Below, one piece after another: positions 8,218 through 16,763 of a DNA stretch of 64,000 nt. The notes beneath the pieces were generated by a model. That model made no database searches. It saw only the letters and a list, made by a program, of their open reading frames with translations, and was not told the DNA's origin. Made by a program: the position numbers and the translations under genes. Position 1 is the first letter of the stretch. Each line of letters opens with the position of its first letter. The stretch comes from an uncultured Dorea sp. (GTDB lineage: Bacteria; Bacillota; Clostridia; Lachnospirales; Lachnospiraceae). The stretch lies in the NCBI GenBank assembly GCA_910580235.1, contig CAJTVU010000001.1, positions 248,001 through 312,000 of the forward strand, in the 5' to 3' direction.

Positions 8218-9140
8218 CGGCCTATCTCCTCTGCATTCTCATCATAGATGGCCTGCACCTCCCCTACATGCTGCTGGTTCCCCAGCAATATGTACCTCTC
8301 GAACCGCCTCTCCTTAAGCATCTTATCAAAGACCGGCTTTCTTCTTAGCTCTTCCATGCTCCCTCCATGCACAGTAGCGATCATTTTACAGCCGCAGTGC
8401 ATGGCATATTCGATAGCACGTACATCTTCCTCGCCTCCGATCTCATCTACGGCTATGACTTCCGGCCCCATAGAGCGGATAAGCATGATCATTCCCTCCG
8501 CCTTCGGGCAGCAGTCCAGGATGTCCGTGCGGATCCCCAGGTGGTTCTGAGGCATTCCCATATAACATCCACCGATCTCAGAACGCTCGTCGACCACGCC
8601 TACAGACCTCCCTTTCAGATAAGCGTTGCCGTCGGACACCTGCCTTATAATGTCCCGAAGAAGCGTCGTCTTCCCGCAGCGGGGCGGCGATATGATCAAA
8701 GTATGATAAAGCCCTTTCATGCGCGTAATATAAGGAAAAACGTTGTCCGCACATCCTAAGACCTCGTGGGACATACGCACGTTGATCGACGCAATATGCT
8801 TTAGATTCTTTACTTTTCCATTTTCCATAATCGCTTGTCCTGCCATTCCGATGCGGTGTCCTCCCTCAACAGTAATAAAACCCTGCCTCATCTCCTGCTC
8901 ATATGCGTACAGAGAATAATTGCTGATATAGTCAAGCATTTCCCTTAAGTCCTCTTTTGTGACGATATAAGGCTTGCCTCTCGTCTTCCCGATAAACAGC
9001 TCCTCCCCCCGGTAGATCAGAAGAAGCGGCATCTCCGAGCGCAGCCGGATCTCCTGCAGACAGTCAAGATTCAGCGCCTCTCTTCGAAGAAGAAGCCGGA
9101 CTTCCCGGGGAAGGATATTCAAGACCCTGTCCTCTCTCAT
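8211..9140 (-). CDS. spoIIIAA: Stage III sporulation protein AA, secretion-type ATPase
   Basis: A 309-residue cytoplasmic ATPase related to type II/IV secretion ATPases. It has a Walker A motif SPPRCGKTTLLRD (about residue 150), an acidic Walker B-type segment EVIAVDEIGGEEDVRAI and a downstream IATVHGGSMEEL motif. In B. subtilis it hydrolyses ATP and powers the SpoIIIA-SpoIIQ channel that keeps the engulfed forespore active. It is the first gene of the eight-gene operon, preceded by GAGGTGAGG seven bases before the ATG. A possible SigE-type promoter lies at 9162-9189. Confidence 0.95.
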   Translation of the reverse strand: MREDRVLNILPREVRLLLRREALNLDCLQEIRLRSEMPLLLIYRGEELFIGKTRGKPYIVTKEDLREMLDYISNYSLYAYEQEMRQGFITVEGGHRIGMAGQAIMENGKVKNLKHIASINVRMSHEVLGCADNVFPYITRMKGLYHTLIISPPRCGKTTLLRDIIRQVSDGNAYLKGRSVGVVDERSEIGGCYMGMPQNHLGIRTDILDCCPKAEGMIMLIRSMGPEVIAVDEIGGEEDVRAIEYAMHCGCKMIATVHGGSMEELRRKPVFDKMLKERRFERYILLGNQQHVGEVQAIYDENAEEIGRC

Positions 9141-9161
9141 CTTGTCCTCACCTCTTTACAC

Positions 9162-9189
9162 AATATATGTACCCTTGTCTGATTTATTC
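9162..9189 (-). promoter_or_regulatory. Possible SigE-type promoter of the spoIIIA operon
   Basis: On the minus strand CATATATT (9162-9169) matches the mother-cell SigE -10 consensus CATACANT at 7 of 8 positions. A GAATAAAT element at 9182-9189 could be the -35, though the spacer of 12 bp is a little short. The spoIIIA operon is SigE-controlled in B. subtilis, which makes the position sensible. Confidence 0.4.
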
Positions 9190-9197
9190 ATAAAATT

Positions 9198-9231
9198 GGG
9201 GACGGGGTAAAATGAATTTTACCCCGTCCCC
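9198..9231. repeat. 34-bp palindrome, copy 1 (downstream of pnp)
   Basis: GGGGACGGGGTAAAA and its exact reverse complement surround a 4-nt centre (TGAA). The same palindrome, differing only in the loop, recurs at 11462-11495 on the other side of pnp. The GGGGAC...GTCCCC ends are shared with the larger repeats at 44067-44148 and 46889-46970. There is no T-run on either side, so it is not a canonical terminator, although the stem could protect the pnp 3' end. Confidence 0.85.
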
Positions 9232-9241
9232 TTTGGACAGA

Positions 9242-11329
9242 TTATTCTGCTACGTCTTTCATGCTGAATGAGAATCTTCCCATCTTATCTTTCCCAAGAC
9301 ATACGACTTTTACTTTATCGCCGAGAGTCAGTACGTCCTCCACATGATTCACTCTCTCTCTGGAGATCTTGGAGATATGCACCATGCCTTCCTTGCCCGG
9401 CGCGAACTCGATAAACGCGCCGAATTCCTTAATGCTCACGACAGTCCCTTCCAGCACCTGTCCTGCCTCGAAATCTGTCACGATGATATGGATCAGCTTC
9501 TGCGCCTCTGCCATGCTGTCCGCGTCGGTTCCGCAGATAGATACGGATCCATCGTCTGTAATATCGATCTTAACGCCTGTCTGGTCAATGATCGCATTGA
9601 TCGTCTTCCCGCGCTGGCCTACCACATCTCCGATCTTCTGCGGATCGATCTGCATCTGGATGATCTTCGGCGCATAAGGCCCTACTTCCGGCCTCGGCTC
9701 TGCGATCGCTTTATCCATAACTTCATTGATGATATATGTCCTTGCCTTCTTCGTCGCTGCGATGGCCTCCTCGATGATCGGCCTTGTAAGCCCGTGGATC
9801 TTAATATCCATCTGGATCGCCGTGATGCCCTTATGGGTCCCGGCCACCTTAAAGTCCATATCCCCAAAGAAATCTTCCAGTCCCTGGATATCTGTAAGGA
9901 CAAGGTAATCCTCATCCGTCTCTCCTGTTACCAGGCCTGCGGAGATACCCGCCACTGCCGCTTTGACCGGCACGCCCGCAGCCATAAGGGACATAGAAGA
10001 CGCACACACGCTCGCCTGGGATGTGGAGCCGTTGGACTCAAATGTCTCCGACACTGTCCGGATCGCATACGGGAACACAGACTCGCCTGGAAGTACCGGG
10101 AGCAATGCACGCTCTGCCAGCGCGCCATGTCCGATCTCACGCCTTCCGGGGCCCCTGGACGGCCTCGTCTCCCCCACGGAATAAGACGGGAAGTTATAGT
10201 GGTGCATATACCTCTTGGACGTCTCCGCCTCGTCCAGCCCGTCCAGCCTCTGAGCCTCCGCAAGAGGAGCCAGGGTCGTAATGGTACAGATCTGCGTCTG
10301 CCCCCTCGTGAACATGGCGGACCCATGCACTCTCGGGATTAAGTCCACCTCTGCAAAAAGCGGCCGGATCTGATCGATGGCTCGTCCATCCGGGCGCTTG
10401 TGATCCTTTAAGATCATCTTGCGGACCGTCTTCTTCTGATACTGGTACACCGCCTCGCCAAGCTTGCCAAGCCACTCTTCATTGTCGGCGAACGCTTCCT
10501 CCAGTTTTGCAGTAATCTGGCGGATATTCTCTTCCCTCACCTGCTTCTCATCTGTAAAGACCGCCTCTTCCATCGCCTGCGGCGGAACGATCTCTTTCAT
10601 CGCGTCAAACAGCTCTTCCGGTACTGTAAACCCTTCATATGTGTGCTTCGGCTTCCCGCATTCCGCTACGATCGTGTCGATGAATGCGATTACCTTCTGG
10701 TTCATCTCATGGGCGGCGAAGATGGCCTCGATCATACGCTGCTCCGGCACTTCATTGGCGCCGGCCTCGATCATGATGACCTTCTCCTTCGTGGACGCCA
10801 CCGTAAGCGCCATCTCAGAAGCCTCTTTCTGAGCCGCCGTCGGGTTGAACACGAACTCTCCGTCCACAAGCCCCACCTGCGTCGTAGAGATCGGCCCGTC
10901 GAACGGGATATCAGAGATCGTCGTCGCGATGGCCGCTCCCAGCATCGCCGTAAGCTCCGGCGAACAGTCCTGGTCTACCGATAATACCAGATTCTCAAGC
11001 GTTACGTCATTGCGGTAATCCTTCGGGAACAGAGGGCGCATCGGACGGTCGATCACGCGGTCCGTGAGGACTGCGTTCTCAGAAGCCTTCCCCTCCCTCT
11101 TGTTGAACCCTCCCGGGATCTTTCCTACAGAATAAAGCCTTTCATTGTACTCCACGCTCAAAGGGAAGAAGTCGATCCCCTCCCTGGGCTTCTCGGACGC
11201 CGTTGCCGTACATAATACAGTCGTATCGCCGTAGTGCATCAGAACCGCTCCGTTCGCCTGCTTAGCCACTCTGCCCACGTCTACGCACAGAGTCCTTCCC
11301 GCTAATTCCATCTCAAATTTTTTATACAT
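9242..11329 (-). CDS. pnp: Polyribonucleotide nucleotidyltransferase (PNPase)
   Basis: A 695-residue phosphorolytic 3'-5' exoribonuclease that uses phosphate to release nucleoside diphosphates during mRNA decay. Two RNase PH-like domains (first at about 10-230, second at about 320-540, with FPYAIRTVSETFESNGS) are followed by a KH domain (VVGQRGKTINAI) and an S1 domain (GTVVSIKEFGAFIEF, KEGMVHISKIS). Length is normal. The ATG at 11329 follows AAAGGAGAATACT; an upstream extension has no site. The gene follows rpsO as in many bacteria. The leader carries a long imperfect hairpin (11366-11440), and palindromes lie at both ends of the gene. Confidence 0.97.
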   Translation of the reverse strand: MYKKFEMELAGRTLCVDVGRVAKQANGAVLMHYGDTTVLCTATASEKPREGIDFFPLSVEYNERLYSVGKIPGGFNKREGKASENAVLTDRVIDRPMRPLFPKDYRNDVTLENLVLSVDQDCSPELTAMLGAAIATTISDIPFDGPISTTQVGLVDGEFVFNPTAAQKEASEMALTVASTKEKVIMIEAGANEVPEQRMIEAIFAAHEMNQKVIAFIDTIVAECGKPKHTYEGFTVPEELFDAMKEIVPPQAMEEAVFTDEKQVREENIRQITAKLEEAFADNEEWLGKLGEAVYQYQKKTVRKMILKDHKRPDGRAIDQIRPLFAEVDLIPRVHGSAMFTRGQTQICTITTLAPLAEAQRLDGLDEAETSKRYMHHYNFPSYSVGETRPSRGPGRREIGHGALAERALLPVLPGESVFPYAIRTVSETFESNGSTSQASVCASSMSLMAAGVPVKAAVAGISAGLVTGETDEDYLVLTDIQGLEDFFGDMDFKVAGTHKGITAIQMDIKIHGLTRPIIEEAIAATKKARTYIINEVMDKAIAEPRPEVGPYAPKIIQMQIDPQKIGDVVGQRGKTINAIIDQTGVKIDITDDGSVSICGTDADSMAEAQKLIHIIVTDFEAGQVLEGTVVSIKEFGAFIEFAPGKEGMVHISKISRERVNHVEDVLTLGDKVKVVCLGKDKMGRFSFSMKDVAE

Positions 11330-11365
11330 AGTATTCTCCTTTTTCTTCTTGCAGACAAGGAGCAT

Positions 11366-11440
11366 CCGAAACTACTGAAATACATATTTGCCGCTGTGCG
11401 CTCCCCTCTACGGCGCAAATATCCATTTCAGTGGTCTCGG
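11366..11440 (-). promoter_or_regulatory. Long imperfect hairpin in the pnp leader
   Basis: The arms 11366-11392 and 11411-11440 pair almost throughout: CCGA, a 7-bp ACTGAAA core and ATATTTGC match exactly, and most of the exceptions become G-U pairs in the minus-strand RNA. The loop is about 18 nt. A double-stranded stem of about 26 bp between rpsO and pnp resembles, by position, the RNase III-cleaved leader stem that allows PNPase autoregulation in E. coli. That role is inferred here. Confidence 0.6.
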
Positions 11441-11461
11441 CTTAATCTTATCTGCTCATGA

Positions 11462-11495
11462 GGGGACGGGGTAAAATAAATTTTACCCCGTCCCC
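11462..11495. repeat. 34-bp palindrome, copy 2 (rpsO-pnp spacer)
   Basis: The arms are the same as in the palindrome at 9198-9231 (GGGGACGGGGTAAAA and its complement), with centre TAAA. It starts 8 nt downstream of the rpsO stop codon. It may stabilise the rpsO mRNA end. No T-run follows on the minus strand. Confidence 0.85.
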
Positions 11496-11503
11496 AATGA
11501 AAT

Positions 11504-11770
11504 TTACTTCCTCAATCCTAATCTCTCAATAAGGGTACGGTATCTTGCGATATCTTTCTTCTTAAGGTACGCCAGAAGGCCGCGCCTCTGACCTACCATC
11601 TTAAGAAGCCCTCTTCTTGAATGATGATCTTTTGGGTTTACTTTAAAATGCTCTGTCAGCTCGTTGATCCTTGCCGTAAGGATAGCGACCTGCACTTCCG
11701 GAGAGCCTGTGTCCCCGGCGCTTCTTCCGTATTCAGCAATGATCTTTTCTTTCTTTTCTTTTGAGATCAT
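11504..11770 (-). CDS. rpsO: 30S ribosomal protein S15
   Basis: An 88-residue protein of typical S15 length. It contains the family signature [19 protein letters not shown] and the C-terminal [19 protein letters not shown]15 binds the central domain of 16S rRNA early in 30S assembly. The ATG follows GGAGGAAATCAC. It has its own promoter at 11873-11901 and a structured leader; pnp follows on the same strand. Confidence 0.97.
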   Translation of the reverse strand: MISKEKKEKIIAEYGRSAGDTGSPEVQVAILTARINELTEHFKVNPKDHHSRRGLLKMVGQRRGLLAYLKKKDIARYRTLIERLGLRK

Positions 11771-11779
11771 GTGATTTCC

Positions 11780-11868
11780 TCCTTCAATCTTCCTGTTGAT
11801 TTTTATGACCGCCCGGCATTAAGCAATGGTTGGAGCCTCCAATTACCGAACACGGGCTTTTTCCACTT
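11780..11868 (-). promoter_or_regulatory. Structured rpsO leader, possible S15 autoregulatory site
   Basis: Between the promoter and the rpsO start the minus-strand RNA can form an outer GCCCG/CGGGC stem enclosing a small TTGGA-GGC-TCCAA hairpin, which suggests a multi-helix junction. S15 represses its own synthesis through leader structures that mimic its rRNA site in several bacteria. I see the helices but cannot confirm a match to a known leader class. Confidence 0.4.
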
Positions 11869-11872
11869 GGAA

Positions 11873-11901
11873 AGTATAGCATATATCCCCGATGAAGTAA
11901 A
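11873..11901 (-). promoter_or_regulatory. SigA-type promoter of rpsO-pnp
   Basis: On the minus strand TTTACT (11896-11901), a 17-bp spacer and TATACT (11873-11878). The leader to rpsO is about 95 nt. The promoter lies within 50 bp of the stop codon of the upstream symporter gene. Confidence 0.75.
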
Positions 11902-11921
11902 GGGTATTTCCGCAGATCCTT

Positions 11922-13574
11922 CTAATCTTCTTCCTCCTCGTCCGGGTAATCGGGATCGATGCCAAGAAGAGAAAACGCAATGTTGGTGGCGTGGTCCGCC
12001 ACCCTCTCAAGCCCGGACACCGTATCTGAGAACAACATCCCCGCCTCCGGCGTACATTTATTCTTCGTAAGCCTCTTTACATGAGATCTCTGCAGCTTAC
12101 GCTCCTTCTCGTCAATATTGTCCTCCAGCTCCAGTATCTCCTGCATGTGCTCCTGATTCTTATTCGTGAACATATCAAGAGAATATTCCAGAAGGGTTAT
12201 TACGTCCTCCGTCATATCCTGCAGCTGCTTTATCGCTTTGTCGCTGAACACGATCCCTCTCTCGATCCTGTCTCTGGCCGAATCTGCAAAATTCTCCGCA
12301 TGGTCCCCGATACGCTCAATATCGTTCACCACATGGAAAAGGCCCCCCATCTGCCTGGAATCCTCAAAAGGAAGATCCAGCTCGTTGATCTCCACGAGAT
12401 AATCCGTAATCTTCCGGTTCAGGAAATCAATATAATTCTCCTTCCGGTACACCTCCTTGATCTCCTCCTCTTTCGGATCGCACAGCGTCTTCATAGAGAT
12501 CTTCAGATTCTCGATCGCAGCTCTGGCCATATGCTCGATCTCATGGATCCCGTTGGCAAATGCAGTCGTCGGAACGATCATCGTTCCTTTCCCGATATAG
12601 AGAAGCTCATACTCATCTTCTGGAGCTGCATCCTTGCCCGGCACTACTTTGCACGCCAGCTTTACGATCCATCCCATGAACGGGAATAAGAGAAGCACTT
12701 CGAACACTTTCATGAGCGTATGTACATTGGCCACCGCACGAGCCAGATTGCCGCCCGATATGGTAAGCAGAGCGTCCGTGATCGGATCGATCGCGACAAG
12801 CAATATGAGGAACATAATGAGCGATCCGATGACATTAAAGATGAAATGGATCATGGCCGCACGTTTCGCATCCTTCTTGCCGCTTAAGCTGACAAGGATA
12901 GCCGACACACAGGAGCCGATATTGCAGCCCAGAATAATGAACGGGCAGATCTCGAATGCCAGAAGATTCTGGGAGACCATCAGAAGGATGATCCCTACCG
13001 TAGCAGAAGAGCTCTGCAAGATCGCCGTAATGATAAATCCCACTAAGATCGCCGTAAACGGGCTTTTAAGAGAGCTTAAGAACTCCAGTATCTGCGGCGA
13101 TTCCTTCACCGCCTCCATGCTCTCCCCCATAATCCGAAGCCCCATGAAGAGGATTCCGAACCCAAGCACGACCTCCCCGATCTTCTTCACATTCTGCTTC
13201 TTACAGAACATTACCATCACAACGCCTATAATGACTACAAGCGGCGCGATGTCAGATAGATCGAAGGCGATGAGCTGTCCTGTGACCGTCGTACCAATAT
13301 TCGCTCCCAGGATCACGCCCGACGCCTGCATCAAGTTCATAAGCCCCGAATCCACAAAGCTCACTACCATGACTGTAGTAGCATTGGAAGACTGGATGAT
13401 CGCTGTAAAGACGATACCGACCATCATCCCGATGAAACGGTTCTTCGTAAAAAATTCCAGGATCCCCCTCATCTTAGCCCCTGCCGCCTTCTCAAGCCCT
13501 TCGCTCATCAGCTTCATCCCGAACAGGAAGAAGCCAAGCCCCCCAAAAAGGGTAAAAATATCTGTAATGCTCAT
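11922..13574 (-). CDS. Na/Pi cotransporter family protein with PhoU-like tail
   Basis: A 550-residue protein. Two inverted Na_Pi_cotrans repeats are visible, each with a QSS motif (IIQSSNATTVM near residue 62 and ILQSSSATVGI near residue 187), plus GLFLFGMKLMSEGLE at the N-terminus. The hydrophilic C-terminal half (about 345-540) is helical and PhoU-like (two RVADH/RIGDH-type metal-binding segments: IERIGDHAENFAD and LERVADHATNIAF). Members import phosphate with sodium; the PhoU-like tail may sense phosphate state. It lies 12 nt after ribF and appears to be the last gene of the rimP operon. Confidence 0.9.
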   Translation of the reverse strand: MSITDIFTLFGGLGFFLFGMKLMSEGLEKAAGAKMRGILEFFTKNRFIGMMVGIVFTAIIQSSNATTVMVVSFVDSGLMNLMQASGVILGANIGTTVTGQLIAFDLSDIAPLVVIIGVVMVMFCKKQNVKKIGEVVLGFGILFMGLRIMGESMEAVKESPQILEFLSSLKSPFTAILVGFIITAILQSSSATVGIILLMVSQNLLAFEICPFIILGCNIGSCVSAILVSLSGKKDAKRAAMIHFIFNVIGSLIMFLILLVAIDPITDALLTISGGNLARAVANVHTLMKVFEVLLLFPFMGWIVKLACKVVPGKDAAPEDEYELLYIGKGTMIVPTTAFANGIHEIEHMARAAIENLKISMKTLCDPKEEEIKEVYRKENYIDFLNRKITDYLVEINELDLPFEDSRQMGGLFHVVNDIERIGDHAENFADSARDRIERGIVFSDKAIKQLQDMTEDVITLLEYSLDMFTNKNQEHMQEILELEDNIDEKERKLQRSHVKRLTKNKCTPEAGMLFSDTVSGLERVADHATNIAFSLLGIDPDYPDEEEED

Positions 13575-13586
13575 GTGCGCTCTCCT

Positions 13587-14489
13587 TTATCCCTTTATCT
13601 TAAAGTATTCTCTCGCATTCGCAATATCGCGGTCCACATACTTTTTCAGCTCCTCTTTATCTTGGAACCGCCTCTCCGGCCTCACATATGCAAGCAGCTC
13701 GATATGGACATCCTCCTCATAGGCGTCGCCCTCATATCCGAAGAGGAAGCTTTCAATGCCAAGCGTCTCTTCCTCCGACACAGTGGGCTTCACACCGATA
13801 TTGGCGATCCCGCCGTAAGCCTTTCCTCCCACATGGGCCCTGCACAGGTACACGCCTCTTGGCGGCGCGATCTTCCCTTCTGGCCACGGCACGTTCATCG
13901 TCGGGAACCCGAGCGCCCTGCCTATCCTCTTACCATGCTCTACGATCCCTCTCACTCCAAAATCATATCCCAGCATCTGGCTCGCGTCCGGTATATTCCC
14001 GCTCTGCAGCGTCTCCTTAATGTAAGTACTGCTGATGATCCTGCCCTGGTACCTCCTCTTCTCTATAACGACCAGCTCATAGCCGTATTGACCGGCATAG
14101 GCCGCCAACATATGGACATCTCCCCGCTTTTCGTAGCCAAAACAGAAATCTGTCCCCACCACTACATAGTCCGCGCGAAAGACGCCTTTTATCACATCTC
14201 TTATAAAAGCTTCCGCAGAAAGCTCGCGGAATTCCTTTGTAAACGGGCAGGAGACAAGGCAGCCCGCTTTCCCTTCCAGGTAAAGCCGCCTCTCTTCCGC
14301 CGTCGTCAGCATTCCTTGCCTGTTCATATCAAAAGCGCACACAACGCTTTTCATATTCTCTTTTTCCGCCAGCTCCTTTACTTTATCTACAAGCGCCCGG
14401 TGGCCGCGGTGCAGCCCGTCGAACTTCCCGAACGTGACCGCGCACGGCCCGTCGGCCGCATAGCTCTCCAAACCTTTTATATACTCCAT
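13587..14489 (-). CDS. ribF: Bifunctional riboflavin kinase / FAD synthetase
   Basis: A 300-residue enzyme that makes FMN from riboflavin and then FAD. The N-terminal nucleotidyltransferase domain has TFGKFDGLHRGHRAL (the HxGH-type site) and ISSTYIKETL. The C-terminal flavokinase domain has GRALGFPTMNVPWPEGK and GVYLCRAHVGGKAYGGIANIG (given in part), the binding site for riboflavin and ATP. Length is normal. It lies 4 nt after truB, as in many Firmicutes. Confidence 0.95.
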   Translation of the reverse strand: MEYIKGLESYAADGPCAVTFGKFDGLHRGHRALVDKVKELAEKENMKSVVCAFDMNRQGMLTTAEERRLYLEGKAGCLVSCPFTKEFRELSAEAFIRDVIKGVFRADYVVVGTDFCFGYEKRGDVHMLAAYAGQYGYELVVIEKRRYQGRIISSTYIKETLQSGNIPDASQMLGYDFGVRGIVEHGKRIGRALGFPTMNVPWPEGKIAPPRGVYLCRAHVGGKAYGGIANIGVKPTVSEEETLGIESFLFGYEGDAYEEDVHIELLAYVRPERRFQDKEELKKYVDRDIANAREYFKIKG

Positions 14490-14493
14490 AGCG

Positions 14494-15408
14494 TCAATCC
14501 TTCTTCCCCGTATAGAACATCTTCACGGTCACGAATCCCTTCTTTTCCTGCCGGAATTCATAAATACCGATAAAATCTTTCCTGCTGTCGTACACCCTCG
14601 CTCTCTCAAGATCCTGAAAGGCTGCCTCCTCCTGGAACGCTTTAAAAGGAAGAGGATTCCCATTATATGCCGGCCTCTCCCACGATTCTTTGAGCGTGGC
14701 CGCCCGAAGCTCTCCGAACATCCCGTCGACAGGGAGGACCCTGCTCTTAAGCCTGTCCTCTTTCTTCAATCTCTCAATATCTGAAAGCGTGAGGCTGTCC
14801 GCGATGCAGAAAGGGCCGGACTCCGTGCGGATAAGGGATTCCATGCATCCTCCACATCCCAGCCTTTCTCCGATGTCGTGACAGAGCGTCCGTATATAAG
14901 TGCCTTTAGAGCATCGCACCCGCATCCGCACTCTCGGAAGAGAAACCTCCAGTATATCGATCTTGTAGATCTCCACTCTCCTTGCTTTCCGTTCTACGGA
15001 CTTTCCCTCTCTGGCAAGCTCGTAAAGCTTCTTTCCATTTACTTTAATAGCGGAATACATGGGCGGCGTCTGATCGTAGCCTCCCTGAAAGCTCCCGACC
15101 GCCTGTCGGACGGCGTCTTCATAGAGCCCCGACGTATCCCCTGTCCCAAGCGTCTGCCCGGAAATATCCTGGGTGTCCGTCCAGACGCCGAGAAGAAGGA
15201 CTGTCTCATAACATTTGTCTTTATCTGTCAGCATATCGCACAGCTTCGTAGCTCTGCCCAGGCACACCGGGAGCACTCCCACTGCGTCCGGATCCAGCGT
15301 CCCTGTGTGCCCGATCTTTTTCTGTCCTATTATCCCCCGAAGCTTCGCGACCACATCGTGGGACGTATACCCTCTCTCCTTGTACACATTCAAGATCCCG
15401 TGTATCAT
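14494..15408 (-). CDS. truB: tRNA pseudouridine(55) synthase
   Basis: A 304-residue enzyme that makes pseudouridine 55 in the T-loop of tRNAs. The catalytic aspartate is D39 in GHTGTLDPDAVGVLP. Other family segments are DKCYETVLLLGVWTDT and SKGTYIRTLCHDIGE. The C-terminal tail (about 230-304) is PUA-like. It overlaps the nrnA stop by 4 nt. Confidence 0.96.
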   Translation of the reverse strand: MIHGILNVYKERGYTSHDVVAKLRGIIGQKKIGHTGTLDPDAVGVLPVCLGRATKLCDMLTDKDKCYETVLLLGVWTDTQDISGQTLGTGDTSGLYEDAVRQAVGSFQGGYDQTPPMYSAIKVNGKKLYELAREGKSVERKARRVEIYKIDILEVSLPRVRMRVRCSKGTYIRTLCHDIGERLGCGGCMESLIRTESGPFCIADSLTLSDIERLKKEDRLKSRVLPVDGMFGELRAATLKESWERPAYNGNPLPFKAFQEEAAFQDLERARVYDSRKDFIGIYEFRQEKKGFVTVKMFYTGKKD

Positions 15409-16358
15409 GATCTTCCTCTTAACTGCGCGTCTATCTGCGCTGAGAGACGGTTCACGATCTGATAGAACGTCCCCGTCATCGTAAGGCCTGCCGCCTTTTT
15501 GTGCCCGCCGCCGCCGAACATGGAGGCGATAGTGCTTACATCTACCGCATCGTCCGAGCGCAGGCTTACTTTGTATGTACCTGGCTCCGTCTCATACATA
15601 AGGATCGCCACGCTCACCCCTCTTGTATTCCGAAGCTGGGCTGCGATACCGTCCAGCTCTTTGGGAGCCACGCCGTAGAAATCCATCGTTGATTTCTCTA
15701 GATGGCACACGATGGCTTTCCCGTCCAGAAAGAGGATGCTCTCTATGAGCGCCCGCCCCAGGATCTGATGCTGGGCGTAAGACTTCACACAATACGTATC
15801 CCGGATCAGCTTAGGAGCGTCCACGCCTCTTCCCAAAAGATCCGCCGCCGCCAGAAATGTAGACGGGGACACGCAGGAGTACTGGAACACGCCCGTATCG
15901 TGTACGATCCCAAGATACAGCGCCTCCGCCGCCGCTTTGCTGATCTTGTCTTTTTCCATCAGCCGGTACACAAGCTCCGACGTGGAGCTTGCGTCCGCGA
16001 CCACATAATTCTCTTTGGCAAAGTCTTTATTACTGATGTGATGGTCAATGCACAATGTATTCCCCGCCCTCTCAAAAAGGGGCGCGGAAAATCCAAGCCT
16101 GTCTTTGTCCCCGCAATCCAGGCAGATGAAGAGATCGCACTCCTCCCCTTCCGGGACCTCATGGCGTATCTCTTCTGTCCCTCTTAAAAACTTGTATATG
16201 TTTGGTATCTCTTCCAGCCATACATGAGCTTCCTTATCTGGATAATTGTCCCTGATGTAACAGTACAGCCCCATACAGGAGCCCACACAGTCGCCATCCG
16301 GCCTTACATGGCCTCCGATGGCGATCCTGCGCGCCGGTGCAAGAATTCTACTTAGCAT
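15405..16358 (-). CDS. nrnA: DHH-family oligoribonuclease / pAp phosphatase
   Basis: A 317-residue NrnA-type enzyme that degrades nanoRNAs and 3'-phosphoadenosine 5'-phosphate. DHH-domain motifs are visible: GHVRPDGDCVGS, LFICLDCGDKDRLGF and LCIDHHISNKDF. The C-terminal DHHA1 domain has the FGGGGHKKAAG substrate-binding loop. It overlaps rbfA by 11 nt. The place between rbfA and truB is standard in Firmicutes. Confidence 0.94.
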   Translation of the reverse strand: MLSRILAPARRIAIGGHVRPDGDCVGSCMGLYCYIRDNYPDKEAHVWLEEIPNIYKFLRGTEEIRHEVPEGEECDLFICLDCGDKDRLGFSAPLFERAGNTLCIDHHISNKDFAKENYVVADASSTSELVYRLMEKDKISKAAAEALYLGIVHDTGVFQYSCVSPSTFLAAADLLGRGVDAPKLIRDTYCVKSYAQHQILGRALIESILFLDGKAIVCHLEKSTMDFYGVAPKELDGIAAQLRNTRGVSVAILMYETEPGTYKVSLRSDDAVDVSTIASMFGGGGHKKAAGLTMTGTFYQIVNRLSAQIDAQLRGRS

Positions 16359-16731
16359 CTTCTTCCCCTTCCGTCCTCATATCTCTTGTCACTTCATCAA
16401 TCTTCCTGGACATATTGACTCCATACTCGATGGACTGATCCAGCACGAATCGGATCTCCGGCGTATTCCGCATATTCAGCGTCCTGGCCAGCTCCCTCCG
16501 GATATAGCCTTCAGCGCTCTGAAGCCCTGCGATCGTGTCGGCCTGCGCCTTCTCGTCCCCCAGGACGCTGATATAGGCCTTGCTCGTCTTAAGATCCGGC
16601 GCCACCTCCACAGCCACGACAGACGTCCATGGCGCCACCCGCGGATCCTTTATGCCGCCTCGCAGGATATTGCTCAGCTCCCGCTGCACCTCCGTATTAA
16701 TCCTTGTATTCTTAATGCTTCGTTTTCTCAA
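16348..16731 (-). CDS. rbfA: 30S ribosome-binding factor A
   Basis: A 127-residue KH-like protein that acts in late 16S rRNA maturation and cold adaptation. Family segments are VQRELSNILRGGIKDPRV, the KAYISVLG strand and RTLNMRNTPEIRFVLDQSI. It lies 32 nt after infB and overlaps nrnA. Confidence 0.95.
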   Translation of the reverse strand: MRKRSIKNTRINTEVQRELSNILRGGIKDPRVAPWTSVVAVEVAPDLKTSKAYISVLGDEKAQADTIAGLQSAEGYIRRELARTLNMRNTPEIRFVLDQSIEYGVNMSRKIDEVTRDMRTEGEEDAK

Positions 16732-16763
16732 ATTTCTTCCCTCTCTTTATTACAAAGCAGAGA

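Noticed and set aside
9198..9231. Palindrome as a classical Rho-independent terminator
   Set aside because: The stem is strong, but no T-run follows on either strand and an identical copy occurs upstream of pnp; a repeat element explains it better.
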